A stretch of DNA of 64,000 nt from Rhynchopus sp. YZ270_cl-10 (GCA_964035575.1 OZ037880.1:310001-374000); one strand, 5' to 3'; shown: positions 21,926-33,246, counted from the first letter of the stretch. The notes: generated by a model from the letters alone, not told the origin. Program-made: numbers and translations.

Positions 21926-22534
21926 TGGTGTCTCGTCAAGCGGTGAGGGAGCCCTTCAAGGCAAAAGCACAAAAAAAACCCACCCCGGGGCCGGGGCGTG
22001 GGGGCAAAGGTCACGCAGTAGGTGTCATCGCCCTTATGATCGGATACGATCAGGAGGACAAAAAGGAAAAGAGCCAGATGCTGTGCTCAAGTTTGAACAG
22101 TCGTTCCCTGTGAAGCCTGTTCTTCGTCCTGCACAGTTTTCATATTGAAGGAACCGTTTCCATTTACTTTTTTTTGGTTTGATTTTTTTCTGTAGTGTTA
22201 GTGTGGTAATGCTGGGTTGGGGATTTTTTCAAAAAAAAATATTTTTCAACGTTGTTGTTTATGTGTTGCCAAACTATCTACATTAGGGTACAAAAAAATG
22301 CAACACAAAAAAGGAAAGAAACAGAAAATTAAATGTACAAAAGATGACCCTCACCATCACCTTGCAAATAAAAGATACAAAACAAAGCGATGTTGATAGT
22401 GCAGACGCCTCTGGGACGCAAACAAAATCTAGATACACCACAATTCTATGGGAAATCCTAGGAATTACCCCTTTTTCTTTTTTTTTGACAACACACACTC
22501 TCTCTCTCTTTCTCTCCCTCTCTCCCCCTCATCC
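21926..22534. other. Intergenic region
   Basis: It probably holds the kinase 5' leader (acceptor candidates include ACTGTGCAG near 22130). An H2-like fragment lies at 22391-22425. Nothing else is recognised. Confidence 0.5.
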
Positions 22535-23698
22535 TCATCCTGTTCCACCATCGTCACTCATCCTCCTGTGCATACGCTTCCTCTTAGAAGAACTGGTGTC
22601 GCTAGCTGCATGGGACGAGCCTGCGAGGGAGGCAGTAGGAGGACGGAGCGTATGCGACGAGGATGCGACGTGCTGTCGCGACTCGCTGCCACTGCCACTT
22701 CCCCCAACACGATGCTCAGAACCCTTCCGTGGCTTGGCCACATCCAGTGTTGTCTGACGGTGCATCACCTCCTCCTGCCCACCCACCCCCTGCACTACCG
22801 TCACATTGATCTCCTGCTCCTCTCTCGCTGGCGACTGGCGGGCCTTCTTCTTCTTCTTCCGTTGCGCCTCCTTCAGCATCTGCAGCTGCATCAGCTGCTC
22901 CTGAATGCGCATCAATGCTTCACGTTGCTCTTTATCGGTTCTCTTGGGGGAATTCGACCGCCTCTGCTTCTTCTTTTCCTCTATTTTGATCTCTTCGCGT
23001 TGCGGTTGGGTGTCGCGGCTCGCTTGCTGCACCTCGGGAGCAACCCCTCCTCCTCCTCCCCCTCCTCCTCCTCCTCCTCCCATCGCAGTGTTCAACGTAT
23101 CCATCTTCCTCCCCCAAGCGCGCAAAGAATCTGCAGAGGAATTATTCCCTGCTTCTGCCTGCATAATTTGCTCCCTCGACTGCGATAGGCGTACTGCAGA
23201 CTCTTCCATGTAACGAAGCGCTCTGTTGTCCACAGAATGCGACGATATCTCTGGGGAGAGGCAGACCTCATGGCAGACCTCGTGGCAGACGTCGTGCACC
23301 ACCTCCATGCATTCGCATTGTGTTACGGAGTTTCTTGCCTCGTCAAGCTCCTGAAGGACTGCCATGACTGCAGATCTAAGCATAGGCTGTGACTGCGCAG
23401 TCGCCCCCGCAGCATCAAGCATCTGAGCGAGCCATGCCCAGATATGCCTTCCCTCCGGCGTCAGATTGAGGTCCGGTGAAGCGCAAGAAGGTCCAGGTGG
23501 TGCCGGGCTCAGACGTTGTCTAGGTGTGCCAGCAGCCACCAACGGCATCGTCTGTGCACGAGAGTGTCCCGAGGCGACTTCCAAAGCTTCAAGCGCCATG
23601 GCCCCCTCAAGGTGCTTCTGCATCGCAACCCTCTGCTGTCTACAGAGCTCTATGCTAGTCTGCATATCATGCAGCATATGAGGTGGTGCGAACACCAT
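22535..23698 (-). CDS. Coiled-coil protein with poly-Gly run, unknown function
   Basis: Single exon, 387 residues from MVFAPPHMLHDMQ. An in-frame ATG lies further upstream at 23854, but a pyrimidine tract ending ACCCAACCTAG falls 11 bases before the chosen ATG, between the two, so the chosen start is much the better. The N-terminal half is alpha-helical with several Cys (CECMEVVHDVCHEVCHEVC, about residues 148-166). A run of about 12 Gly lies near residue 217. Next comes a Lys/Gln/Arg-rich coiled coil with two basic clusters (KIEEKKKQRR and KKKKKARQ), then a Ser/His-rich tail with KRKR. The basic clusters suggest nuclear location. No domain is recognised. Confidence 0.75.
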   Translation of the reverse strand: MVFAPPHMLHDMQTSIELCRQQRVAMQKHLEGAMALEALEVASGHSRAQTMPLVAAGTPRQRLSPAPPGPSCASPDLNLTPEGRHIWAWLAQMLDAAGATAQSQPMLRSAVMAVLQELDEARNSVTQCECMEVVHDVCHEVCHEVCLSPEISSHSVDNRALRYMEESAVRLSQSREQIMQAEAGNNSSADSLRAWGRKMDTLNTAMGGGGGGGGGGGGVAPEVQQASRDTQPQREEIKIEEKKKQRRSNSPKRTDKEQREALMRIQEQLMQLQMLKEAQRKKKKKARQSPAREEQEINVTVVQGVGGQEEVMHRQTTLDVAKPRKGSEHRVGGSGSGSESRQHVASSSHTLRPPTASLAGSSHAASDTSSSKRKRMHRRMSDDGGTG

Positions 23699-23916
23699 TG
23701 TGTGTTGGTCTAGGTTGGGTGGGTGAAGGGGGGAGGGGGAGAGGGGAGGGGGGGTTGATAGAGTTGTGGGGGGAAAGAGTGAGGGTGAGTCGTTTTGCAA
23801 GAAATCGAGAATTTTTTGCTGAAAAAAAAATGAAAAGGTAAGATGCCAGAACAATGTGATAATGGGGGGGGTTGATCGGGGGTGATTGATTTGATCGGGG
23901 GAGGTGTGGTGTGTGT

Positions 23917-25379
23917 TTACTTGCTCCCTCGTTTCGCCCTCTTGTGGTCGGAGCGTGCTTGTTTTGCGTTGAAGTTGTGTTTTTTTTCGTTAAGTTTACG
24001 CTTTTTCGCGAGCGAGTACGACTCCTGTGAAGTGAAGTGGGTTTTTATACAGAAAAAACAAAAGGAGGGGTGAAATGTTTGCATACGTTCAAATGTGCAG
24101 AATCGGAGTCATCCGTCTTTCTCTTACCCCCAAACCCCTTCTCCTCTCGCTCCTTCTCTTTAATCTCAGACTGTGCCTGGCGCTCTGCCTCACGCACCCT
24201 TTCACCCGAACTCTGCACTTTGTCTTCATCCATTTTGAGTTCAACAAATTGCTTTTCGATGTGCGACTCGATCTTCTGCACTTGGAGAACATCATACTGG
24301 GTCACAACATTGATCGCCCTGCCCGAGGCACCTGCACGGGCCGTACGCCCGACTCTGTGGATATAGCTTTTCACTGAGAGGGGGAGCGCGTAGTTGATTA
24401 CAAGACTGACGCTGGGGATGTTAAGCCCTCTTGCGGCCACATCTGTGCACACAAGGACACGAGCCTTTCCATCCTTGAACTTTCCGAGAGCTGCGAGACG
24501 ATGGCTTTGTTCAAGCTTTCCATAGAGCGGGAGTGCACGGTGGCCAAGCAGACGCAGCGTGAGGGCAAGCTTTTGCACAACGTGCGACGCATCGCAGAAG
24601 ATGAGCACTGAGGCGGAGGCCTCCTCGTTGAGGAGGTGGTGGATGTAGAGGGCACGCTCGGTGAAGGGCACGAAGATGTACTGCTGCAGGAGGGTGTCCA
24701 CGGTGGAGTACTTGGAGGCGCATTCTACCTTGACGGGGTCTCGCAGACTTGCCTTTTGCAGTTTGTCCACACGCGACGTCATTGTTGCAGAGAAAAGAGA
24801 CGTCTGCCGCGTCCCAGGGATTGCCGCAAGAATCGCCGTCAACTCCTTCTCATAGTCCATCTGAAGCATTTGGTCCGCCTCATCCAAAATAAGGAACTCC
24901 AGCTTCCGCAGGTTGAACCCCTTCGTCGTGTCAAGATGGTCCTTCACACGTCCAGGGGTCCCGCACAACACATGGGGGCGTTTTGAAAGCTCAATCGCCT
25001 GCTGCGTGCTGTTCACCCCACCGACCAACACCGCCACCTTCAAACCAATGTTCGCACCCAGCAGCTGGAAGACCTGCGAGATTTGAATGGCAAGCTCACG
25101 GGTTGGGGTGAGAACAAGACAGACGTTGAAAACCTTTTGCTTCCGGGTAAGAAGCGACTGCAGAACGGGGAGTGCGAAGGCGCCTGTCTTCCCGGACCCG
25201 GTCTGCGCAATCCCGATGACGTCCTTCCCTTTGAGTGCATACGGAATTGACTCGACCTGGATGCGGGTCGGGACACTCCACTGCTGCTTCTCGCATGCGT
25301 CGCAGAGCTCTTCACATACTCCCAAATCCTTAAAGGTGACAGACTTCTCCCCCACCTGCTCCTCTTCGGGCATCAACAT
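23917..25379 (-). CDS. DEAD-box RNA helicase, DDX47/Rrp3 type, two exons
   Basis: Exon 1 is 25379-24087 and exon 2 is 24024-23917, with a 62-bp GT-AG intron; the product is 466 residues, close to the usual 450-500 of Rrp3/DDX47. Motifs in order: Q motif (VPTRIQ), Walker A AQTGSGKT, PTRELA, TPGR, DEAD, SAT, the motif V segment TDVAARGLNIPS and HRVGRTARAG. All catalytic residues are intact. Exon 2 encodes a Lys/Arg-rich tail ending KRAKRGSK, as expected for a nucleolar protein. Family members act in early pre-rRNA cleavage during 18S rRNA maturation; assignment to this subgroup rather than another DEAD-box subgroup is by overall similarity. A CCACCTCAG acceptor lies 45 bases before the ATG. Confidence 0.88.
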
Positions 25380-25663
25380 TGTGAAGCTTTTTTTTTGTTT
25401 TTTTTTTTTTTTTGTGTTCCCTTTCTGAGGTGGTATGGGGAAGGGGAAAGGGAAGAAGGGGAGAGTGAAGAAAAAACCGAAATATTTACCTAAAAGAACC
25501 GAAGATTCTTCAGTTTTTTACTTTTTGTTGAGCTTCAGGCGAACTTTTCTACGACCGAAAACCAAAAATCTCAACATATCAGGTTAGAAAGTGTACGTAA
25601 CGTACGGCATCCTCTCATCTCATTTGAGGCACTCTGGTAGCACCCCCTTCTTATTTTTTTCTT

Positions 25664-25918
25664 TTATGACAGTGCAAAGGCATCGCCGGAAGGTGGTGGG
25701 AGGAGGATGTCCTTTGATGAGAGGGCACGTTCGAGGAGCGCTTCGTGTGCACCTGCCTTGCCGACGACGGAGTGGGAGAACAGCGAGCCGCGCCGCTCAG
25801 CATCGATGTGCGCTGCAAGCCAGACGTCGTCCTCTTCTATGCACGCACGGCCTGCGTGCTCTGCACACACTGCGGCCTCAGCAGCCATGGCTCGCACCTC
25901 GCCCTCCAACCCACTCAT
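25664..25918 (-). CDS. Short TAF9-like histone-fold protein
   Basis: 84 residues from MSGLEGEV. Residues 15-40 (AVCAEHAGRACIEEDDVWLA) match the end of helix 2, loop and helix 3 of the TAF9 histone fold, where the family reads 'Y.EHAG...I...DVRLAI'. The C-terminal segment with ALLERA and ILLPPPSG matches the conserved 'LL.LA...N..PLP' that follows in TAF9. The N-terminal part of the fold (helix 1 and most of helix 2) is missing. An acceptor-like CCTGAACAG lies 27 bases before the ATG; it could be a spliced-leader acceptor (short protein) or the 3' end of an intron after an exon I could not find. TAF9 is a TFIID/SAGA subunit. Confidence 0.6.
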   Translation of the reverse strand: MSGLEGEVRAMAAEAAVCAEHAGRACIEEDDVWLAAHIDAERRGSLFSHSVVGKAGAHEALLERALSSKDILLPPPSGDAFALS

Positions 25919-27643
25919 CTTATCCCCCAAAAAAATGTCACCGTTCTGTTCAGGTGAATCGGGGTTTATATAAAGTTGTTATGTTCCATTTTTAGCATAG
26001 TTTGGGCTATACGATGGCAGTCATAACCATGACTACGTCGCGTGATGCCTTTTGCTTCAGGGTAGGAGTAACGTTTTAATGGGTTAATCATTATGTAGCT
26101 CCCTCCCCTTTTGAGGGGGGCGTTTTTTGTTGATTTTTTTTTTTTGTTCTTTGAAAAATGTTTGGTGTGGCTGAAAGGGGGTGCTACTTTTGTGCTATTG
26201 TGGGCATCTGGATTTTTTTTTTTGGTGCGGCTGAAGGGAGGTGCTATTTTGTGCTACTTTCTGCTATTTTGGGGTCGTCGGGAACACCAATGTTATAGTG
26301 CCCCGAGAGACACCCCGAGGATGAAGAATACGAAGTGCAGAGAGGATGGTGAAATCAAAAGACAGGAGGGGAAAGTGGGGGTAATTTTTTATTTTTTTGC
26401 GACAGTTTTTTTTGTAACAAAGAAAAAAAAAGCACAAAGTTGAAAAGGAGGGTTCTGAAAAGAAAAAGAAAGAGAAAAAGGGTGGGGGAGACCGTCAGGA
26501 TCACCCAGCACAGAGAGAAAGAAAAACCAACAGCAGTGGTGCTTCAAAAAAAAGAGAGAAAAACAAACAACAACAACAAAAAATAGTGAGTGAGCCCAGA
26601 GATGGCGTTCCAAGAACAAAAAAAGCCCAAAAATCAGACACTAGCAAAAATAAAATTTTGGGAAGATTGAAACCCCCCAGCGCTTCTCCTACCTGCTCCA
26701 CCTCACTCACTAAAAAAAAGGGGGGGTATAGAGGGGCTTTCATAGCGCCCCCTGTTGCTTTTTATTTGATTTTTTTTTTTTTTTCGTTCCGAAAAAAAAA
26801 GGGGGTTTTTTTTGCATTTTTAGATTTTTGTTCGTTGTGTAAGTAACAGATAGTTTTTTAAATGGGTGGAGGGGGGGGAATATGATATCTGTAAAGACAT
26901 CATCGGGTATAGGAGAGGATATGTGGTAGGTAAGAAGAAAAAGAAGAAAAACAAAAAGGTTGACTTGAAATACAACAGCCCTCTCACGACAGTGTCTATT
27001 GGTACATATCACCGGTTGTACCGGGGGTGGACCAAAAATACCAAAAATCCGGTTGTAGTAAAGTTAGTTTACTTGGGCTTAATAAAACACTAATTTCAAC
27101 GTTATCATGAAACAAAGCCCTCCTTTTTTTTGTGTACATGAATACTTCAAAAACTTGGTTTTTCGTGCGAAGGCAAATAAGACCTTCCTCTCTTCCGTAA
27201 GACAGAGAATGGGTGCTCAAAGGGCTCAGAACTATAAGATCAAGGCTGTCCCTTTTCAAGGAAAGCTCTTCGAGCAAAAAGAGAAATATGCATAGTTTGG
27301 TTTTAAATGTATTACTGACTGACACAAGGGAGCAACACACAAACGGGGGGGTTTTTGTTTTGAAAAGGGTGGCATTTCAAAAGGTTTTTGAGATTTTGTG
27401 TTAAACCAGACATAGGCTTTCTAGCTGATTCATGGACAGCAAGAGGTCACTTTATTTTCCTTTGCAACAATATTTTCAAAGAAAACTAAAATAGCTTTAC
27501 GTGAAATTACCACACAAAGTAGTTATGTCCATGGTGTCAAATGGGCTAAATTCGTACTGATTTTTTTTTTTGAAAAAATTAATATTTTTTTGTGCAAACG
27601 CCTCTGCAGATACAGAAGCAGGCACCAAGAAGGAAGGCTTGAC

Positions 27644-27674
27644 AAGATGAATCTAAGTCAGTGCTTAGTCACCT
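27644..27674 (-). repeat. Hairpin repeat H1
   Basis: Stem CTAAG with CTTAG, but the loop is altered (CACTGA on the minus strand), so the GAGA core is lost while the stem and the AGGTGA and TCATCTT borders are kept. Confidence 0.55.
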
Positions 27675-27803
27675 AAAAACATTTTGCCGGTGTATTCTCT
27701 CGAACACAGCCGAATAACGACGTTTAAAAAGGGGGGAAACTGGGTGGGAACAATAAAACAATGGGCCAGAAAAGATGGAAAAGGAAAGCCTTTGATGTGC
27801 CTC

Positions 27804-27832
27804 ACGCACACACACACACACACACACACACC
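27804..27832. repeat. CA dinucleotide microsatellite
   Basis: About 14 CA units, just downstream of the J-protein stop codon. Confidence 0.85.
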
Positions 27833-27893
27833 ATACAGACAACGAAGTTGGCGAGCACTACAAGTTGGAACAGTTCTTCACAGCCACATTGCA

Positions 27894-30076
27894 TCACTCC
27901 CCTAGTCTGTTCTCCGTCGAACACTCGCGGTGTGAGGCTGCTGAGCGTCTGCCGTGTGAAGCGTCTTGCGAGGATTTAGAGCAGGGTGTGTGAGACGAGA
28001 GTTCTTCTATCGAGTCGCGCATATGGTACGCAGCCTGTGTATGGGGTAGGGAGTGAGGGGTGAGGGGTGAGGGGTGATGGCTGTGTGTTGACGGCAAAAC
28101 CGTAAAACAAAGAATAGTCGAGTTGAAATACAAAGCCCTCTCGTGACAGTGCACCTAGAAAAAAAAAATATCTAAGATGAGCCCAAGTCCCTTTGTGCTT
28201 AGTCACCTTTTTGATCACATTCGTATCAAAACATTCTAGTAAAACTCTTTTGTCTCGCCCAATATTAAAAGTAGCAGTCCAACTCCTCGGACAGACACTG
28301 GCGTGATGGGCTTTTTTTTGTGTGGCCATGTTTGGAAGATAAAAAGAAACAAAACAGCAATTGATGGAGTGAATCACATCATCAATCACAGAGAACACAA
28401 AGTCGCCTCCCATCCTTCCCTTCAACATACCCTTGCGAGCGAGGCGTTCGACATAACGCTTGTTGCTGGGGAGACTGGCGTCAGACTTTTGGCTGTGCTG
28501 TTTGCTGGACTGAGGAGGAGTGCATCGGGGCTGAGGGCCGACTTTGCGTCTGCGTCTTCACCTGCACGCTGGCGGCGGGACCAGCTTATGGGGCTTGTGG
28601 AGGGGGGGGAGTGGGCGTGCCCGCTGGAGACACTTTGGGGGGCAGGGCTTACATCCAGGTCGCTGCTGGCAGGGCTTGTTGCCTCTGAGGGGGATACGTC
28701 TGCGGCTGTTGTTGTGCGTCGTGGTGCTGTTGTTGTGGCTGGCTTTGCGTTTAAGGGCGACTCGCTTTGCACAGGAAAGCGGATGTCGTTGAGGTCTACC
28801 GCACGCCCTTCACGCTTGGCTTGGCGGACCAGCTCAAGCTTTGCGAGCATCTCTCTCTCCATGCGGTCGGTTTCTGCACGCATGGCGCGGATGTCCGCTT
28901 CGTGCTGCAGGCGTGCTTGCTTTGCGTCGTCCATGACTTGGCGGTTCATCTGTGCTATGACGCCGGCTTGGTTGCGCTTCCGCCGTTCCTCTTCCTCAGC
29001 TTCGTTCTGCCAACGTTGTTCATCACGCAGCATCTTCCTCCTCTGCATCTCAGCCTCCTCATGCTCGGCCCGCTCCCTCACCTTCTTCGATTCCTCCGTC
29101 CGTGATGCCTCTGCACGCTGCTGTTCAGCCTCCTTCTTGCGCTCCTCTAGCCGCATCTCGGCTTCCCGAAGCTTCCGTTCGGCGTCAAGACCGCGTCTCC
29201 GCTGTAGCTCGTTGAAACGCTCCTTGTCAGAGGGGTCAATGTCCTTGGCTTCTTTCGCAAGAAGGTCCTTCTCGCGTTTCAGGGAGCGTCTGTTGTCGGC
29301 AAGCTCCTTCATGCTGCGGTCTGCCTCCACCTCTTCGGTCTCCTTCTGGCGTGTCCACTGCTCGACCTTCTCTCGCTTTGAACGTTCCTCGCGTATCCGT
29401 CGTGCACGTTCCGCCTCTGCACGGTGTCGCTCTGCATCTTCCCGTTCGCGTGTCCTTATAAGTTCCTGTTCTGCAGACAGTGTCCGCTCCTTCTCGCGTT
29501 GCGCTCGCCGTCTTGACTCCTCAACCTGTCTCGCCCGTTCTTGCTCTTCAGTGAGGTTTTTGATCTTGACTTCAGCTTCAGCGGTTTCGCGTTGTTGTGC
29601 TTCGACCTTAGTCTGTGGTGAAAAGAGTGGAAAAGAGGAGGAGGAGGGGAGGAGGGGAGGGGCTGTTATACCTTATACCACTCAGAGAAGTTGACGTTGG
29701 AGGAGGCAAACTCTTTTGCTTGTCTGTGTTTTTGTGCCTCGCTTTCGGTGCGTCGTCTTTGCACTTCGTCGTAGGCACGGCTGTTCCAGTTGGCGGAGGC
29801 TGGGGTCCGGTTTGGTGTAGACGATGTCGTAGGGGGAAGGTCTGCGTCAGCGTTGATATCCACCTCTAGGGTGTGCCGGTCGTACTCCCTGCGCTGGGCT
29901 GCGTCGCCCAGCACTTCGTACGCCTCTGCGACCTTCTTGAACATGGTCTCCCCCTCAGGGTTCTTGTCGGGGTGGTTCTGCATTGCCTGTCGCTTGAACG
30001 CCTTTTTGATGTCCTGTTCGCTTGCATGGCGCTTCAGACCTAGCACCTCGTAATGATCAGTTTCCTTTTGTTTCAT
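27894..30076 (-). CDS. J-domain co-chaperone with long coiled coil, three exons
   Basis: Exons are 30076-29672, 29612-28431 and 28034-27894; donors are GTATAA and GTATGT, and the product is 575 residues. The J domain is at about 7-70 with the HPD signature at 35-37 (NHPDKNPEG), so it should stimulate Hsp70 ATPase. No glycine/phenylalanine or zinc-finger region follows, which makes it class C. Residues about 130-390 form a very long Arg/Glu/Gln coiled coil, and about 390-525 are Ser/Thr/Pro-rich and disordered. The C-terminal exon is polar with no known motif. A CACTTACCAG acceptor lies at 30128-30129. The coiled coil suggests recruitment to a cytoskeletal or other large assembly, which is inference. 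Confidence 0.87.
28035..28430 (-). other. Intron 2 of the J-protein gene, carrying two hairpin repeats
   Basis: 396 bp with donor GTATGT and acceptor CCATACACAG. It contains an H3-type repeat (28117-28155) and an H1 copy (28174-28208), both in the gene's sense orientation. Confidence 0.75.
28174..28208 (-). repeat. Hairpin repeat H1 inside an intron
   Basis: Borders AAGGTGA and TCATCTT are intact. The stem has drifted (minus strand CTAAGCAC against GGGCTCAT) and is weaker than in the canonical copies. Confidence 0.55.
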
Positions 30077-30205
30077 TGTTAAAAAAGGGGGGGGGGGGAA
30101 GTAGGAGCGGTGCCCTATGGACAAACCCTGGTAAGTGGTTTAAGAGTGGGGAGAAAGAGAGAGGGTTGAGCAGTGTTGGTTTAGTGCAGCACCCCAAAAA
30201 GTTTA

Positions 30206-30495
30206 GTACAGTACAGTACAGTACAGTACAGTACAGTACAGTACAGTACAGTACAGTACAGTACAGTACAGTACAGTACAGTACAGTACAGTACAGTACA
30301 GTACAGTACAGTACAGTACAGTACAGTACAGTACAGTACAGTACAGTACAGTACAGTACAGTACAGTACAGTACAGTACAGTACAGTACAGTACAGTACA
30401 GTACAGTACAGTACAGTACAGTACAGTACAGTACAGTACAGTACAGTACAGTACAGTACAGTACAGTACAGTACAGTACAGTACAGTACAGTACA
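30206..30495. repeat. (GTACA)n microsatellite, about 58 units
   Basis: About 290 bp of almost perfect 5-bp repeats, with variation only at the right edge (AACACAGTACAGG). It lies just upstream of the J-protein gene. All frames on both strands stay open because the unit has no stop. Confidence 0.95.
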
Positions 30496-30743
30496 ACACA
30501 GTACAGGTTTAATACACCTGCTAAACACCCTATACCAACCCTGCCAACACTGGGGTTGACGAGGCTTTGGGCTTTTTTTTTGTTCGAAATGTCACATACA
30601 CCGGCTGCGGAGCTCTAGCAAAGGGTCCTTCAGAGACGGGGAAAGAAAGCGGTTCCTTTTTTTTTTTTTTTTTTTCGTTTTAGTTTTGGGGGATTAAACG
30701 GAGAACATTTGGGGGAGGGTTTTAAAAGAGGAAAAAGGTTTGT

Positions 30744-30775
30744 AAGATGATCCTTCACCTCTGCGAGGTCATCTT
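30744..30775 (-). repeat. Hairpin repeat H1, variant with perfect outer stem
   Basis: AAGATGA and TCATCTT pair perfectly, and the inner stem is GACCTC-like rather than CTAAGC, so a different set of bases forms a similar hairpin. Confidence 0.55.
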
Positions 30776-31375
30776 AAAGAGAGGGGCAATGGGCAATGTC
30801 AGGTAGGGGAGGAGAAAAGGAATGGAGGGGGGATGCATCCTTTTCTCGTTGTCTCCCCCTTCCATTTTTTATTTCTTCTGTTTTGAATAGTCTGTTGTTG
30901 ATGCAAGTCTTTTTTCACGTTCCAGGAAACACTCAACAAACCTATGTTGGTCTGTGGGTGCGGGGCGGCCCCTCAGATGAAGAAAAAAAAAAGTTGAAAG
31001 TGCAAACACCTCACCGTTCATCGGTGGACGCCGGCACTGAAAAAAACGTTGTTTTTTTTTCTGACTGTAAACATGGTTTGTCAAAAATTTGTGGTACAAA
31101 ATGCCTTTTTTCAGCTGACCCCGGGGGTCGTCGTAATGGTAAACCATCTGAAAAAAAATAAGGGGGGTTTGTGTTGCTACAAAAAAAAAAGGAGGGGGAA
31201 TGGTGTGCACCTTTGTCCAATGCTCTCAATTGTTCTCCTCTCGAAAAAATGTGGTGTCGTGTTCACCACGTACTGTTTTCGAGTCAGGGGGTTCGTTCTC
31301 GTGGTAGGGGGGGTTTGTAGATGTTTTTTGTTATGTTTTGTACTCTTTATTTTTGCTATTTTGGTAGGGGGAAGT

Positions 31376-31436
31376 TGGCTTGAAATACAAAAGGCCTCTC
31401 GTGACAGTGCACCTTGGTGCCGTGACCAAGAAGGCC
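31376..31436 (-). repeat. H3-type repeat
   Basis: On the minus strand a short hairpin CTTGGT with ACCAAG leads into CACTGTCACGAGAGGC and then TTTGTATTTCAAGCC. The ACGAGAGG core is shared with H1. Related copies are at 26962-27000 and 28117-28155, with weaker ones near 2785-2820 and 17740-17770. Confidence 0.6.
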
Positions 31437-31929
31437 TGAACCGTGCTGTCCCCATATCCATTTTGAGGTTTAAAAAAAATGAATTTGGTGTGCAGATTGC
31501 CACCATGTGCTACCTACACACAGCACCCCACCAGTTATCAACTTGAAAACAAAGTGAAGTTGATAATGCAAAACGCCTCTAGGGACGTCTACATCCCGTG
31601 GGTGGAAACAAGAAAAAAAAGAAGAAAAAGAAAAACTGCCTTCGTTTTAGAGTGATATTTTTGCACTCTTTTCTCGTGCATGTGTTTCCCTCCTCCTTTC
31701 CAAATTGGGCTAAAGTCAGCTCAAAAGATAAGTAGCCCATATTTTTTTTCGGGGTTTTCTCAAACCCCAGGAATGGGCTAAGTATTTTTGACCCTGGGCT
31801 TTAGCTCTCGCGGAAAGCCTGGCTGAGAGGCAAAAAGCAGATTCCTGTGAAAGTAACTAAATTCATCTTCTTTCCAATTCAGGAGAACAGAAAGCATTTG
31901 AGGATAAAGAAAAAAAAAAAAGAAACAGT

Positions 31930-32005
31930 GAAAGTTGATAGTACAAAAACGCCTTTGGGATGCAGGAACTGACACTCCGCGGGGTTATCGAAACCCCAGA
32001 GTGCA
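31930..32005 (-). repeat. H2-type two-hairpin repeat
   Basis: On the minus strand a hairpin with inner stem GGGGTT with AACCCC comes first, followed by a second segment ending CTATCAACTTTCAC. The inner stem is one pair longer than in the 36618 copy, with both arms extended. Confidence 0.6.
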
Positions 32006-32047
32006 CTTGGAAGAGAAAAAAGAAATGTAAAAAAAAGGCAAGAGGAC

Positions 32048-32066
32048 TGTGTCTCTCGTGCACACA
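32048..32066 (-). repeat. Hairpin repeat H1b
   Basis: Stem TGTG with CACA and loop segment CACGAGAGA, sense to the genes. Confidence 0.6.
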
Positions 32067-32584
32067 ACCGCTAACAGAACAAAACAAAGCACCTTGAGAA
32101 ATAAGATAAAGGGGGCATTGTATGCAAAAGGTCATTGAGATACTCAACCAAAAGGCGCCCTCCCGCCAGGAATAATCAAGTGGCTAGTTGTTTTTTTTCC
32201 TTTTTTTGTTACATGCATATCTACACATCACACCTCACCAAGAGATGGGTTACTATACTCACACCAAATATCACTCACATTTTGCACGTCTTATTTTTTT
32301 TTTTTCTTTTTTTTTTGGAATTTTACAAAGACGGATATAACTCAAACAGAAGAGTGGGAGGAGGGAGTAGAGCAGATGCCCTAGACACCCTATTTTTTTC
32401 CAAAAAAGAAAAAAATTCAGAAAAAATATATGAGAAAAAGTTGGTGATAAACCCAAGCCTCTATGTGAACAGTCATCTAAATAGAAATTGTAAAGAATAC
32501 TCAAAAAAAACAATATTAAATGGTGTGACCACCCAAACCGATTCTCCGAGGTTCTTCCGTGGTTCTTCCGTAGGTACTCCGGTA

Positions 32585-33246
32585 AGGGGGGTATACTTTT
32601 TTTTTGTTGTGCGGTTTTCGCCACCCGGGGGGGCTTCGAGACCACCACCTGCACGCGGGTGCCACAAACATCCAGACTGGGAAAGCCTCCAAGGCGGTCA
32701 TGGCATATATAGTTGCGTATTACACACAGTACAGTACAGTACAGTACAGTACAGTACAGTACAGTACAGTACAGTACAGTACAGTACAGTACAGTACAGT
32801 ACAGTACAGTACAGTACAGTACAGTACAGTACAGTACAGTACAGTACAGTACAGTACAGTACAGTACAGTACAGTACAGTACAGTACAGTACAGTACAGT
32901 ACAGTACAGTACAGTACAGTACAGTACAGTACAGTACAGTACAGTACAGTACAGTACAGTACAGTACAGTACAGTACAGTACAGTACAGTACAGTACAGT
33001 ACAGTACAGTACAGTACAGTACAGTACAGTACAGTACAGTACAGTACAGTACAGTACACACTACATACGGGCGATTCATTGTTTTTCAAGGGATTTTTTC
33101 CTCGCCGTTATTTTTTCGCGCGAAAATGCCATTTTTGGCACGTTTCAACCAATACAAACCCGTGGTGACCTCTCTCAGTCAAATTTGTGGTCATTTTCCC
33201 CTTGTGACAGAAACCGAGAACAACAAAAAAAAAAAGTATACCCCCT
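32585..33246. mobile_element. 662-bp inverted-repeat element enclosing a (GTACA)n array
   Basis: Left end AGGGGGGTATACTTTTTTTT followed by GTTGT; right end is the complement (ACAAC, poly-A, GTATACCCCCT). A (GTACA)n array of about 66 units fills half of it. A clear target-site duplication is not seen. Instead the element sits between two diverged direct copies (about 32537-32582 and 33250-33297) of a sequence built from TTCTTCCGTGG-like subrepeats. No coding capacity. Confidence 0.6.
32726..33057. repeat. (GTACA)n microsatellite, about 66 units
   Basis: About 330 bp of perfect 5-bp repeats inside the 662-bp inverted-repeat element. Confidence 0.95.

Larger units (their letters stand above)
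25919..27893. other. Intergenic region
   Basis: Nearly 2 kb, A/T-rich with many homopolymers, and no supportable gene. It includes an H3-type repeat at 26962-27000, an H1 hairpin at 27644-27674 and a CA dinucleotide run at 27804-27832. A missing 5' exon of the TAF9-like gene could lie here but was not found. Confidence 0.5.

Noticed and set aside
30206-30495. Long open frames over the (GTACA)n array encoding repeated Ser-Thr-Val-Gln-Tyr or Tyr-Cys-Thr-Val-Leu peptides
   Set aside because: A 5-bp repeat with no stop stays open in every frame on both strands. There is no start context, no codon pattern and no flanking domain. The same applies at 32726-33057 and 61163-61638.
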